A DNA stretch of 64,000 nucleotides, from contig OY727093.1 in the NCBI GenBank assembly GCA_963402885.1, forward strand, positions 4,278,001 to 4,342,000, given 5' to 3'. Positions 35,101 through 50,100 of this stretch are shown piece by piece (position 1 is the first letter of the stretch; the number at the start of each line of letters is the position of its first letter). Position numbers and translations under genes: made by a program. The notes beneath the pieces are model-generated. The model saw nothing but the letters and a program-made list of their open reading frames with translations, did no database searches and was not told the DNA's origin. The stretch comes from Antedon bifida (taxonomy: Eukaryota > Echinodermata > Crinoidea > Comatulida > Antedonidae).

Positions 35101-38100
35101 TCGGATACAATTTAAATCTAAATTTGTCATGATTTTTATTTAAAGTCAATTTTAATTTTGATAGCCTTATTTAGTATCCAATTAAGTTTCTAAGTTTCCA
35201 GCAAATAAAGTAGTAGGCCTATTTAATTTCATTTCACATTAGACTCACCAATCCAGTAATCACTAGTAATATTCCTAACGTTCATGACATAATCTAATGC
35301 TTCTGGAGTATCAATTTTAGCAAGGTCAGAGTTCAAAGAAGATTGACAATCTGCTCGTGCTTCGTCCCAAGTACGACTTGTCAAAGAGAACTTGAAACAG
35401 TTGTAGTCGTAACCAATCTCATATCCAAACGGACATTGCACTAAAAACAAACAAAAACATAATACATTATACAGTATGTCCTAATTATGTTTTAAATAAT
35501 GGAATATATAAAAGATCAATTTGCTGTTCTGTTATTGAATTATTAGAGCAATATACATTGGATAGATCAAATGGCAACAGCTCAATAATTGCAACGATGG
35601 AATTTTCTCAAAATGATCACAAATTAAAATATTTTCCACACCTGATTCATTAAGTGTTCTGATTGGACGGAATTGGCCATATGACAAATCTCCGACCATT
35701 GTTGTTGCAGCAATGGAGAATATGTAAATGGTCCCTGGTATTAGATCACGGACAACCGCTGAACTAGTATCCGCACCGGCGACCTCCATGACCATGGTTT
35801 TAACGCCATCTTGGTAGTTGATTTTATAGCCAGTGACATCACAGTTCAATCTTGACGGTCTCCAACTGAAGCTTGCCGATACAGGGTTAAGTGCTTGACC
35901 TCGGAAAAGAGTAGGATTTGCCTCATCTGGAGAAAATGCTAAAAACACAATAAATAAAGCATTATTAAATTGAATACAAATCAATAAAACACCAAAAAAT
36001 CAACCATTATATTATTAACTACCACTTACGTTTTTTGCGCTTTTCACAAATGTAATCATTTTTATTTGAACACGTCTCGTCTTCCCATTGTCCAGCATCA
36101 TTCATCTGACCGCAATCACTCTGACCGTTGCTATCATCAGGTTGGCCACGAGCCCATTGTGAACGTTGCCAGATGTTTGGTGAACTACAATCTACCCATC
36201 GCCAACTGTCTTCTGTAGCCTGGTCATAAAATCCTTCAAAAGTATACATTAAAATAATATCAACTTTTTTGAAGATTGCATTTGTGAATATGTATTCAAA
36301 ACCACCTTTTTGATAAAACACCAACTATAACAAAAGACTATATATGGTTTACAATTTATGTTGTTTAGAAGGTTATTTAAAAATACACATTCATCGTGTA
36401 GCACATGGCATATGATCTTGTATATTCTACATCCCCTAATTTGCATACATTGAATTAAGCATTTTATAACATAATTGGAGTCACAAACCTGGCATACCAA
36501 GGTGATACCTCTAATACTTATATTATTTTTCTACTTGCAGTAGGTGTATCCATTTTTCCATCTCAACTCATAAAAATATTCCCTCCATTTCCATATTGTT
36601 ATTATACAAAAAAATGGTCTTACCTATCCACCAATCATTTTTCATATTAGTCATGTTTTGTATGTAGGCATGCTCTGATTCGTCCTCGATAATTACAAGA
36701 TCGCCATCTTCAACACTCATGCAGTCTTCTCGTGCATCTGACCATGTCCGAGAAACCTCACTGAAGCGGTAACAGGTGAAAGAGGGTCCTACTACCCAAC
36801 CATCTGGACACAACTCATCTATTGTTGTCATTTAAATATTATTTTAATAAAATTTAATTAAATGCAATTATACAACTGAGGAAAGTATGTATACTGTTAA
36901 TACCTCCGCCAATGGAGGTTACATCTTGATGTATTTGTCTGTTTTCTGGAAGATAACGTCAAAACTACTAAACAGATTTCACAACTTTCACCATAGATAG
37001 ACATTAGTTTATGGATGATTCCATTTAATTTTAGCAGTATGCAATGAAAAGTTATGTGATCTTTGCACGACTTGTTTCTTTGTTATATCTTCACAAACAG
37101 AAGTCATAAATACACAGACTCAGTGCTTTTGAACTTCAGATCATTATAGTTGTAACATACAGTAGCCTGATGGCGTAAGTGGAATACAAGTTTTGGTTTA
37201 AGAGGCAATACAGTAACCAATGTCGGTTTAGTAATTTCATAATATATCATAAGTTTTGTGTTTAACATACCTACTGGCTTGAATGTTTTTACTGTGGCAG
37301 ATTGTTCATAAGGTAACAAGCCAAATGTCTGCAGAATTGATGCAACCTCAAAGATGTAAGTAGTATCAGGCACTAAGTTATCAACCAAAAGACTTGTAGT
37401 TTCAGATCCATTGATACGAAGTGTAACCTTTAAAACAATATGGATGTTGTGTAATTATTGTAAATCATATTTAACAAAAGGAGACTTAAATATGCAATCC
37501 CACTGAACTTATCTAAAACTTGGTTTCCACACAAGGTAAGTGTTTCGCGGTAATTTAGAAAAATCATACCAAGAACATCATTACAACGGTGCAACATCTG
37601 GGCTCAAACAAGACAACAAGACAAAAGTAACTAACTGAGGGCATTACATTGTTATCTAACTTTTGCTTTCTGCCAAAACTATGAATACAAAATTGAGAAA
37701 ACCCCTGCATGATTTTCGTTGAACCAATGGTGGTAACTAACGAAGTTCCACCATCAAGTGATACCATTTGTACTGGATTTGTTGGCTAGCTAAAACCACC
37801 TTGGTCAGTTTATCTGCCACTAAGTTTTATTGGCACTAAAGTAAAACTTACTATTCATTTGAAAAATATCACTGAAAAAAAGTCAATTGCGATCTAAACT
37901 GATTGGAGGTGATTGAAACAATGTGGAAAAGACACAACTTACATCTCCATTTGTTCCATTGAAACGTACACTATAACCTAGAACATCGCAATAGCGGACT
38001 GGTCTGCGCCATGTCAGGGTAACAATCGATTCTGTTGAAGCAACTGCTTGAAATCGAGTTGGAGCAGCATCGTCATCATTGTATACTTTGGGGGAAAAAA

Positions 38101-41100
38101 TAGATAAAAAAAATTGATGTCATAATAAATTGAAATACAAGAGAATATTTAAATATCTTTAAAATAACTTTATAAACAAATGATGAATGTGCAGAATGAT
38201 ACACAGTACTGTAAAGATGAAACTCTTAAAAAAGTGAGACTAAAAAAAAAATACCAAATGCAACTACTGTAAAGCTTGTAAATATGCATTTCAATTAAAC
38301 ACAACTTATATATTAGATTCGCTGTGCTGAAAATAGTAACATTTTCAAAATCTTTTCATAACAGATTTCTTAACATGACGTGGATTTACTGGAGATGCTC
38401 TATATCTCATCTCTATTTTATTAAACTTTTTTTTTTGCAAGAATGAGAAATAACATAACATATGTAATAAATAAAATGTATTTGTAGAAGCAGACAACAT
38501 CTTTGGAATGACTGCAACAAACATAAACCTGTCGTATTGGAAACAAACCTACGCCTGCATTGTTCACACTGTTCATTGGAGTTGTTCAACATACTTACAT
38601 CTTTCGTATTGTTCACACACGTATCTCATTGGCATTGTGCAATCTTTATCATCGTAAAGTCCTGTGGCTCTTGAAATCTGAGCACAATCTGCACCATTTC
38701 CATTATCAGGTTGACCAGTTGCCCAATTTGATTCGGCCCAATCTGTGTTGGTTAAGCAATCAACCCAAAACCATTCTTCTTCTATAGATCCGTCATAAAA
38801 ACCTAAACAAATTCAACAGAAATAGAAAAGTTATATTAAAAGGACACAGTTAATATAAACCTGTAGGCGTATATTTGTAATATTTTGGTTTTCTTAATTT
38901 AAGTTTTTTGTTTTATCATTTAAATCTGGAACTGTAGCCTGGTGTAATGCTTATTTCGACTTTTGCCTACAATTGCGGACTTTCAACTGCAAGCAAGGTA
39001 GAACAATTATGCAGTGCTAATGTCTTGTCAGAATAATAACTGGCTTTGATTGGTCAAAGGCAGGTGCTTAAGCTCTGTCTACACTATCAAACTAGTTTGA
39101 CAAAAAAAGTGTGATGTGCCCAAACATGGCAGTGATATGCCCAATATGGTAGTGATATGACATCATCATGTCCATATATGGGCACATCACATGTTTTTGT
39201 CACATAAAGTAGACAGAGGTTTATGCTAAACTAATTTGAGTTAGGTCAGATCTAACTTGAATATAAGCCCGTCCGTAGTCTTTTAGCCCTTACCAATCCA
39301 CGAGTCATCTCCTATAAGCTTATTAACATAATCATTTTCTGTCTTGTCATTAATTATAACAAGATCACCACCAGGAGTAGATAGACAATCTAAGCGAGCA
39401 TCAAACCAGGTCTTGGATTCCGAACTGAATTTATAACATGTCACATTATCATTTCCAGCGCTGTAGCCTTCTGGACATTTATCTAAAAAACAAAATGGTA
39501 GATTACAATTTAAAAATATTATTATACCTAATACAAATGAGTAAACTAAAATATTATGAAAACCCTACTTTTTTTACAATACATTATTAAACATGTTTAT
39601 AAAATTATGGCAATAACACGAATAGAAGAATAGATATAAAGGAGTAGACCAATTCTAATCTCAATGATAATCATTTTTAAAAATCAGGCATGAATGGACA
39701 GTTCTGGAGGAATAAAAATCCAACGTCGGATATCGAATATAGTAGAGAGAACTATGATAACCACAAATAGACGACACCTTGACAAATTCTAAGTACTTAC
39801 ATATAGCTTTCCAGCTGAGATCAAATCCTTTTGACGTTGTGGATAAATCTGAAGTCAACTGTATGTTCAATCCATTGCTGGTACTAACAATGCTCTCAGG
39901 GAGTTCAGAGCCGGTTAGGACCTAAATAAAAACAAACAAAATTAGCACAAAAATACCCCAGAAAATCGAAGTTTAACATCATGGTTATTAGGCTAATTTA
40001 CTTACAACTGTTTGATCGCCCAATTGGTCTAGAGTGACACCGCCAACAATGAGGAAGTCTCGTCCGGTCTCCAAGTCAAATGAATTGAATGTAAGTTCAA
40101 TATTGAATTCTCCTGAAACCTGGATAATCCAGATGCAGTCTGCATTGTTGGGATAATCCATCGGATAACTGGGAGACGATATCTGGCCGCCTGATCCAAA
40201 TAATGAATTAATTCCACACGAATCTGAAAAATGAATAATACTGATTGATTAATTCATTCAAGCTGAACCCATATATTACAGCAAATGCTACAATCTGAGT
40301 CATTTTCTAATTATATTATACAGAGTGCCACATATCAAATATATCAGATGTGGTGCCTGTATTATGTTTATGTTAAGGTTAGCTGTATTGCTTATGATGT
40401 AGTGCACCAAATGTGATACGTGTGACACTGTATGATACTGGACAAATTATACATTATACATAAGTTGCCCTCAAGGAGTTACAATTTACAGCACACTTAA
40501 CTTCTACACACCAAAATACAAACAGCACACCTGGATGTGTTGAGTTCAATTTGTAGCGCACCTGCAAACAAAAAGACAATGTCTGAAGCTTACATACCAT
40601 CATAGACATCAATGATGTATCCATCACCAGTAGTGGTTGCATCCGAGGTAAACATGATCCACAATTCGTTAGACTTCGTGGAAAAGGAATCCAATTGCTG
40701 GGACATAGACCCAGTCGCCGTTAAAATTTTAGAAGATAATTCCATTGGATTCTGCCCACTTCCAAATGATAGGAAATCATACCCTTCCTCTGCAAGAAGA
40801 AATAGAAAATATTACTATACATGAAATTACGGGATTGTATTCTACATTTTGTATTATATTATTAGGTCTTCTTGAAAAACACTATTGTGTTTTAAAACAA
40901 GTGAAAACTAATAAAATAGTAAATTATAAATAGTATTATTATAGGATAATTGAATAACTAGTTCAGAGTAGCTTGGTGTCAGGGATCCAAGTTAATTGGT
41001 CAGATGTTCGCACTACTCTGACGTAATTCAAAATCGCAAGTAATTCTTGGGTGGGCTCAAACTGGAATTCATACCTTTAAACCACTGATGTTGCATCGAT

Positions 41101-44100
41101 GATTTAGCTTTTATTGTTATTATTCATGTTGGTGCAGTATCCGCTGCTTCCTTAGACTTGAATCTAACCCCTATCCAATCTTATTACATTTACGTCAGAA
41201 TTATGGCAAACGTTTGATCAATTATTATTGTATTATATGTTCAAAATGGGAATTAATCTTTCAAAACTTACCAACATCCAACATTCTAATTTGAAATCGT
41301 ATAAAAGATCCTCTTCTGCTTGATATCTGATACAAACAGTACTCATTGTCATCATACGGACTTGGATTGTTCACAGATTTCAATTCGATTTTGCCACCAT
41401 CAGGAATTACTAACTTGTTCTGAACGCAACCTGTTTATAATACACATACATACATAATATCTTACTATAATAATAATAATAATAATTAAATTTCAATTTA
41501 TTTTACTTGTGCCTTCAAATCCACTCAATTTCCTATGATCATTGACAATACTCAGTTAGTTGCATAGGCAAATTTTGTAATACAGCATCTTATCATATTA
41601 CATGTGGTGCCTGTGTCATGAAAGATACCAGGTATCAAACACATGAGATGATCACTGAATCCAGTTTCCTCTTAATATGACTTCCCCTGAATAGGGTTGG
41701 TCGAAATGTTCATTAGACAGTAATTGAGGGTTACTGTAACTAATAATTTGCACATGTATACATTTAGCCAGTTGCAAATAGGTATAGTATCAATGTTTAA
41801 AGAGAAGATACAGTAAAACCTATTTGCTATAAGTACAGCACAAAAACTTTTTTTAAAGAACCACATAGGTCTACTAACTTGGTTTGCTGTACACAGACAA
41901 CTCAAATCCACCAGCAGTAACCGAGTCATCAGACATGAACTGTATCCAGGCATTGTTGCCATCCACAACCATTTTGGAGGGTAGATTTGGACCGCTGAAT
42001 CTACCAACAATTGATGCAACATCCAACTCGTCGTCTCCTACACCCACCAAAATATAATCATAACTGAAAGAAAATAAAATTTATAAAATATTGAGTGAAT
42101 ACTGATATTATTCTTTTTATTATTTGATGTTGACAAATACAACTTGGAATTTTCAAATTCAATAATAATATTAATATGAACATAAAAAAATCTGGATTTG
42201 ATTTTAAGAGTGTCAATGGCCATAGCAAGCAATATTCAGATGAGGTAAGGCGAAATTTAGAATCTTTTGCCACTTCTCGTCTATTTAAATTTATGTACAG
42301 CCCATTGAGAGCTTGCTTGTATGCGCTATATAAGAATGAATTATTATTATTATTAATGTTTGTTTTTTATCTATCTACGGTGTTTTACTTTACTTTTTCC
42401 ATGCAAACCTTTAAATAGTTATAGGTATTGCTTACCTATATTCTACATCAAATTCATTAAATTGTATAACGATTCCGTTATTTTCAGATCCCATGATTTT
42501 CCAGACACAGTTGACATTGTTTTCATAATTGTTGGGATACAATGGACTTGTGATATCCTGAGAGCCAACAGTGACATTTACTGTGCTTCCACATGTTGCT
42601 TGTGGCTTTTGTGAATCTAACATGGTTTTAGACTTGTCGGTAATAAGGTCTAAAAATAGAAAAACAAACATAATTAATCACAATAATTGATTTGATCGAC
42701 TTTGTTTCAGAAATATATGACATCTACAAAATGAAAAAAAATCAGAAAACTTTATAGAGCTCACTAAAAATGAGATTTTCTCCCATTTAACGTACATGAA
42801 AACCTACCTCGTCATGGGTTTGAGCCCACCCGAGAAAACCTTAAAGATCTCACAAGTTTTTATTTTTAATAATTGCAAACTCTTTATAATAAATACGTAG
42901 ACAGATTTGCCAATATACTCATAATATTTATACAACATCATTAGGAAGTACTGTACATAATTTTCAAGAATCTTAATATTGGGGATATCGATAATTATTA
43001 TGTTATGGATCAAAAACTTACACTTCCGATTGGTTGAAAGAGTTTCACATGATTAAATCTATTTTTATTAATATGTGTGACAAATTCGTTCGTTTCGTCA
43101 GAAAACAACAACAGGCAAGAAAGTAGAAAGAAAGAAAGTGTATATTATTTTATTTAAAAAGCATTATACTCACCAGGGTCAACCTGCTCAGCAGACAAGC
43201 TAAATCCGCGTCCAGTTATTGAATAATCCGACGTCATGGTAAACATAAGGACGTCGGATGTAGAAAAGATGGTACTAGGAAGAACATCACCTGTCACGAC
43301 AGTCTGTTCACTAAATGACAATCGATCATACTCGTGTTCAAGATCAACATCGAAGAAGTTGACAGCGATGACGTCACTGCTTTTACTTGCCGTTAAAGTC
43401 CACGTACAATTCTCGTAATTTGGATATTGGTTGGGATAGTTGGATGACTGGATGCGTAGGGATGTACCAGATTTTAGCGTAAACGCATACTGACATTGTT
43501 TACTCAATGGAAGTTCTAATAAAGAAAAGTTAGTTTAATTTTGCCATCTAATGTGCATGATAAGCCAGTGTACAAAATAATTTAAAATGGTTATAATTTC
43601 TATCTTCTTTTCTCAATCGTTTTTCCTTATAAACGAACACAAATTTATTTTAAAAATATATAATTTATTAAATGAAATATACAAAGGTAGAGTTACATGG
43701 GGTAAGGGGACAGTGAAAGGCATGGTTCAAGAGCTGTCTGTGTCATATTGCGTGTAGGTCAAGATACTTTACTCTCAACGCCATGTCCTTCAGAAGGGAC
43801 GTAAGGTTGTTGGTCCATACAATGCACACATGTGCAATACTTGGTACACTATTCAAGTAGAGATGGGGGTCATCTCCCAGTGTGTTGATCACCACCTAAG
43901 GACCTAATTTCCACTTAAACAGAGGATACGTTTTCATCAAACTTGCTTAATAATAATTACCTGCTTCTTCTTCTTTATAAACGATCCAAAACCCAGTTCC
44001 TTGGGTGAGAGACGATCCAGAAACAAAACGAATTTCAACGGAATTGCTCATGCTCAGGTAATCTTTGGGGATGGTTGTACCACTTAACGTCTACAAAATT

Positions 44101-47100
44101 AAACGGTTTATTGAATTAAAAGTTTTCCTTTGCTATGGACGAGTATTATCTCTGATGTTGAGACTTATACAGCTGCAGCTTGTGTGTCCCTCCCATGCCG
44201 ATAAACTAATTTAAATTGCATGCTATATGTGAGGGTTTATGAATTCTAATCACATGATTGGGAGTTGGTACCAACACTTTTTTAATTTTTTGATCCAATC
44301 CAATAATGTAAAACAATTTGAGGTTTTGAGAATTATTGACATATTGTTATTATTATATATCTATCCTGGCTTATATTCAATTATTATAGAACAAATAACT
44401 CAGTAATAATAATAAAAACCGGCTCTCACCAACATCTGTGGGTTTTCAACTCCACTGTTTAAATCCGTGATTATTAAGGAATCGTCCATACCAATAAGAT
44501 CTATATCCATGAAACTCAACCTGACACGAGACTTGGCATCTGGAAGTGTGACTTGGTAAGCACAGTTCGCATTCGGTGGGTAGTGATTTGGAAAGTTAGG
44601 AGAGGTTATGTTGCCAGTACTATCTGTAAAGGGCGGCTGCCCATTACAAGCATCTAAAAAGAAATACAGTTATTAATAAGGAAGGGATCATGTAAAATTA
44701 TTCTACTACTGCAGTAACTACAGTTTACCTTTTAACCTGTTCCTGCAGGTTATTTGACGAATTTCTTTTTGGGTAAATCATACACATTGTTTATTGCAGT
44801 GACTGCCTTATTGAACCAATTTCAATGTATGAAACAATTGAATCAATTTCAACAAATTTATTGCAGTAAACAAAAATATTTTTGACACAATCACTAAGTT
44901 AGTGTTAATGCTTATATTGAATAGCATACTAAATAGAGTAAATTTGTTGAAAAAAACATTAATTTTAAAATGGTTGCATTTGACGAAATTGGCACATCGG
45001 CCACAGGATACCCCAGTACAAATATTATCTACTAAAAACTGGTATTCTAATTTGATATAAATTTGATGCCACTTTTAAAAGTAGAAACACAAAGAAAATA
45101 TAATACATGTGAAGAATTAAGTCTTATCCATAGCATTTCAAGCTACTGTATTCAAAATTTGCTTTAAAGAATAATAAACCAAAAACAAACCGTTGGTAAA
45201 ATTCTGTGTAGCCACTGTGATAGCCTCACTGTATCCAACATTTCCCCATGCTGTGAAAGCGCTGATGCTAAACATGTACATGGTATTAGACTGTAGCCCA
45301 TCAATGACGGTCATGTCACTGTCCTTGCCAGGAATTACGGTTTGGATAGATGGGTTACCGTACTGTATTCTATACTCCAGTACTTCACAATTTTGTGGCG
45401 ATGGTGTCCACTGTAATGTTACACTGAAGGCAGACGTTGCCTCACCAGAGAAACTTCTTGGGTTGATATCATAATCTAACAAAAAAAAGACACAGACATT
45501 TTAAATTCTAAAAAGGGTAGAGGTACTAAGAGAGGCGAAAGAGGAATAGAGGGTTAGTTAGGAACACTTTGTTAGTAAATGTACACCTGCTATGTCATTG
45601 TTAAAGCTCTGCCAACACTATCAAATTTTATTTGTGCCTATATATGGATATGATGATACCACATCACTACCATATTTGGGCACATCACACATTTTTGTCA
45701 AACTTGTTTGATAGTGCAGACAGAGCTTTACTGTACTATCAAAAAAATAATTTCAATTACAGTATTTACCAAATTCTACAAATTCACAAACGTATTCGTT
45801 AATTTGATCACATGACTTTACATTCCAGGTGCCAGATGACATCATCACCACACAATCTTGATCATCTTCTTCGTCAATTGGTTCATCGGGACCCCACTGC
45901 TGCTGTTGCCATGGTGATGTGACGTTGCAATCACCCCAAAAGAAACTACCCTCCTCAACTTGGTCATTTAGTCCTAAGAAGAATTGTATATGATTATGGT
46001 TTATTTTTCAATAATATTCTAAAGAAAGTAAACAACGATTGGCTGACGGTATGAAATATTCTATAAAGGTGAAACAAGTTGTATCTTCTGATTACACAAG
46101 AAACATGCAGAATGGGTCAGAGTTGGCAGATATATGAAGTGGTCTTTAAAATAACACAAATATTTCAAAATTGGAAAGAAAAGATTTGTTTAAACTATCT
46201 TCTAGCTAGCTAAAATACTATAAAAAACTAAGTCATGAAATATATTGCATATTTATCATAATTACTTAAATATTATTGTAATGAATAACGGATTCATATT
46301 TATATTGCACTTTCTACAATGATAACAGTCTAAAAAAGTAAATGTTACAAAAAAGTTTCATCTTTCTTGAACTACTGTACCAATAATGTTTGGATTCCTA
46401 AATAGTCTAATTTGTCAAATGAAATTTATGCCAATTAAATTATACAAAATTTGAATATTTATGCAAATTACAAAGACCTACCAATCCAAAGATCTCCACT
46501 TGTCCTATCCATCAACATGGTCTTCTCTTGTTCATCTCCAATTATTACAAGAACTGCATCATCTTCCATACACTTTCTCTGAGCATCTGTCCATGTTAAT
46601 GACTCGCTGCTAAACTTGTAACATACACCATTGATCTTCTCATATTTATACGGACACTCTCCCTCTGGTAAAAAAAAACGCCTTTATGATTATAGTAGTG
46701 AAATATGTGTCATCGTCTTATTTAAACAATTTAAGCTTAAAATATCAAATTATCCAAACCAAAAGTACTGAAAATTCATTAAATAGAGTAGAACTGAAAC
46801 GACTTTTCAAGCACTTTTGGTTTATTCAACATATATTCATACTAAAGATCTGTCTACACTATCAAACTAGTTTGAAACTAGAAAAAGTAAGTGTGATGTG
46901 CCCAAATATGGTAGTGCTATGACATCATGTTCATGAGCACACTTTTTTGTCAAACTAGTTTAATAATGTAGACATTAAGCACATGCTGGGGAAAAGGGAA
47001 ATGGAACAACTGGCACCCACACCTCAAATGCATTCAAGCAAGTCAGAAAAATGTAATAGGCCTTTTCTATTATGTAAAGATACTGTACCCACATGTATTA

Positions 47101-50100
47101 TCAAAACTATAAGAAACATTAAACATAAAGGAAATAATAAAAAAATAAATAATAATAAAATAATATATTGAAGTATCATTTAATTTTTTTTTTCATTCAT
47201 TTTAAAATGTGTATCTCTCTGGGCATACCTGCTTTAGCAAAAGTTGTTAATCTAACCGACTCGTTTGCTACAAGAGGCAGATCATCATAAAATGCTTTTG
47301 CGTTGATCATAAACGTGTAGTTACTTTCTGGTTCCAACCCTGCAACCATACCATAACTTGCATTGCCGCCTGCTATGAAATGAGTAACAGAATCCTCTCC
47401 TCCTTCTGTAATGGTATAGCCGATGACATCACATCTTTTAGGGGAAGGAGTCCATGTTAAGTTGACACGGTTGTATGAAATAGTTGTACCGTCGAGCATG
47501 CTAGGGTTTTGCATCTTGGTGTCAATCCCTGTAAATAAATACCGTTAAAATAATATTAAAGATGCATTGTCCCCCAAAAACATGAAAAATGAAGATTAAT
47601 AAATCAGACTTTATGGCATTTCGCAGTTTAAATTAAGTTATTCACCTCTGTCAAACTATTATGCGACATTATTGGCATATTTGACAAAAACATTTTTTTT
47701 TCAAACAATCTCTTTAACTCTACAACCAATAGTGCAATTAAATACTGTGTATTCTTTACTAAATATATTCAAAATGCATTTAGTAGGGTGCAGAGTGCAC
47801 AATGATTTTGTTAGAATTAGAATCCGTTGTTTCCTTCTTTTTTTGGTATGAATCACCCACCTTTATTGTAATTTCTTCTCCATTTCATAAAATAACATAG
47901 GTGTTAATGAAAGTTTTGTATATAATAAAAATCTATAATTAATTCCTTAAATTTATAATGTAAATCACATAGTAAAAAAAATGTAAATCATGTAATTGTT
48001 GATGTTTGATTTCAGTCAAAATAAATGTTAAATTGATTTGAATGACAAACCTTCTTTTGGAATTTCACAGATGTAATAATTGGTACGTCCACAATTAGCA
48101 TCATTCCACTGACCAGTGATGGTTAATTCACCACAGTGTTCGATGGTATTCAAATTCCCTGGTTGACCTGGTGCCCAGTTGCTTTCCTGCCACGTGTTGG
48201 ACATTGAGCAATCAGACCAGTGCCAACTGCCCTCAGTAACGATGTCATTGAAACCTTTAAAAAAAACAAGTTTACCAAATTATAAATAAGGATAAGATAA
48301 GACTTTGTTTAATTACTAGCAATAATTTTAATAAAAATTGTTATAAACTTTCACTGAAAATCATATTGAAAAAAAAATGTTTTCATAATTAATTCTTTTA
48401 AGATATTACTTTGTTTGGAAAGGTACTCTTCAATATTTGTATTATTATCCATTTATTATTAATTTATTTATTTTCAGTCACATTCGACAGCCACAGAACG
48501 GATTAAAAATATTTATAACAATATAAAATATTTAAAACATTATAAAAACTTTAAACAATATCGCATATCTTATTACAAAAACATTGAAATCACAAAAAAT
48601 AGAAAATATCTTTTTCAATTTTTTAATTTATTATTCATTGAAAACATTATTTCCATTTATTAATATCGTTTGCATATAGAAAAATACAAAAGAGTGCAAA
48701 GTACAACAATCTAGACAACACAAAAGAAATAAAAAAATAAAACAAACATCGTACCAATCCAATAAGTGTCTGTCAGAGTAGTGCGTCTAACATACAGAAG
48801 CTTAGCATTAGTGTCAATGTTGATGAGATAGGCCCCATCTCCTGAACAATCATTCCTAGCTTCCTCCCAAGTTACGGCCTCCTTCACAAACTTATAACAG
48901 CTGTTATCATTCCCTTCATCATAGCCTAAGGGGCACACAACACCTGTAAGATAATAATATTTAGTTTAGTGATTTATAATAATTTATTGATTAGATTTAA
49001 TAAGATTTATAACACGCAAAAATCCACCCAAGGTAATCAAGGTGTTTTAGCATTTGAAATTAACAGAAAGTCTTATTCTGATTAAATACACAGTAAATTG
49101 TAAATTTAAAATACTATTATGGCTTTTTGGGTGAAAGGATGCGATGTTACTGTTTTCAAGTTTCAAGTCTTCACAGCAACATAATAGAAAGTGCGTTCCA
49201 GAAATGTTTAACAACTGTAGCAAAATCTTTAAACCTGCTGCATTTTAGTGAATTATAAATCGTTTTTTGACCAATTTTAATTAAATAAAGACAAAAATGC
49301 ACTGAGTAATTTTTAAAAAAAGGTTTTAAAAAATAAAAAAGTTTATTGTACAAAAACCGTGAAAACAATGGCACAAATATCAATATCAACATGAAAAAAA
49401 AGAAGCCACAATATAATATATACAATATATATACATACCGGTTAAAACTCTTTCTACACTGTCCGCTGGTAAGGTTCCGTAAGTCACAGTTTTTGCTGAT
49501 ACGGAGAATTCATATTCAGTAAGCGTGTCAAGCTTAAAAAACACTTTAGCGTTGCCCCTTGGATCATCTACGTCATAGTAGGTAGGTGATTCTCCAACTT
49601 TAGTGTTGTTAACAACGTAGCCAAGTACGTCACACAGTCGAATAGAGGGCGTCCAGTACATCTGTACAGTCGTTGGCTCCAGGAGATCCACACGAACAAG
49701 GTTTGGATTAACAGAAGTTTCATTCAAATCTGAAAACAAGGTTTTTCTATCGTAACTGAAAATCTTGAAAAGAAGCCACAGGCTTCTTCTTTTTTTAGTA
49801 CTCTTGGGTGGGCTTCCTTTCAAGATGGGCTTCGATTCGAGATGAGCTTCTTTTCTAGATTACTTTTGCAAACTAAAGAGGGGCTTCTTTTCGAAATGAA
49901 TGCTGTACATTTTGTAAATTGATTGCTACTACAATAACATGATTTTTAGACATTATATGTCCATTTTACAATCACAATTGCAAACTGTAAAATAAACTGG
50001 ATATTGCATATAGAACATTTAGTATTATTGAATGTTAAGTATTTGTTGAATGATCAGAATATCCGTTTAAAGATTGATTGATCCTATTTAACTCAGCTCT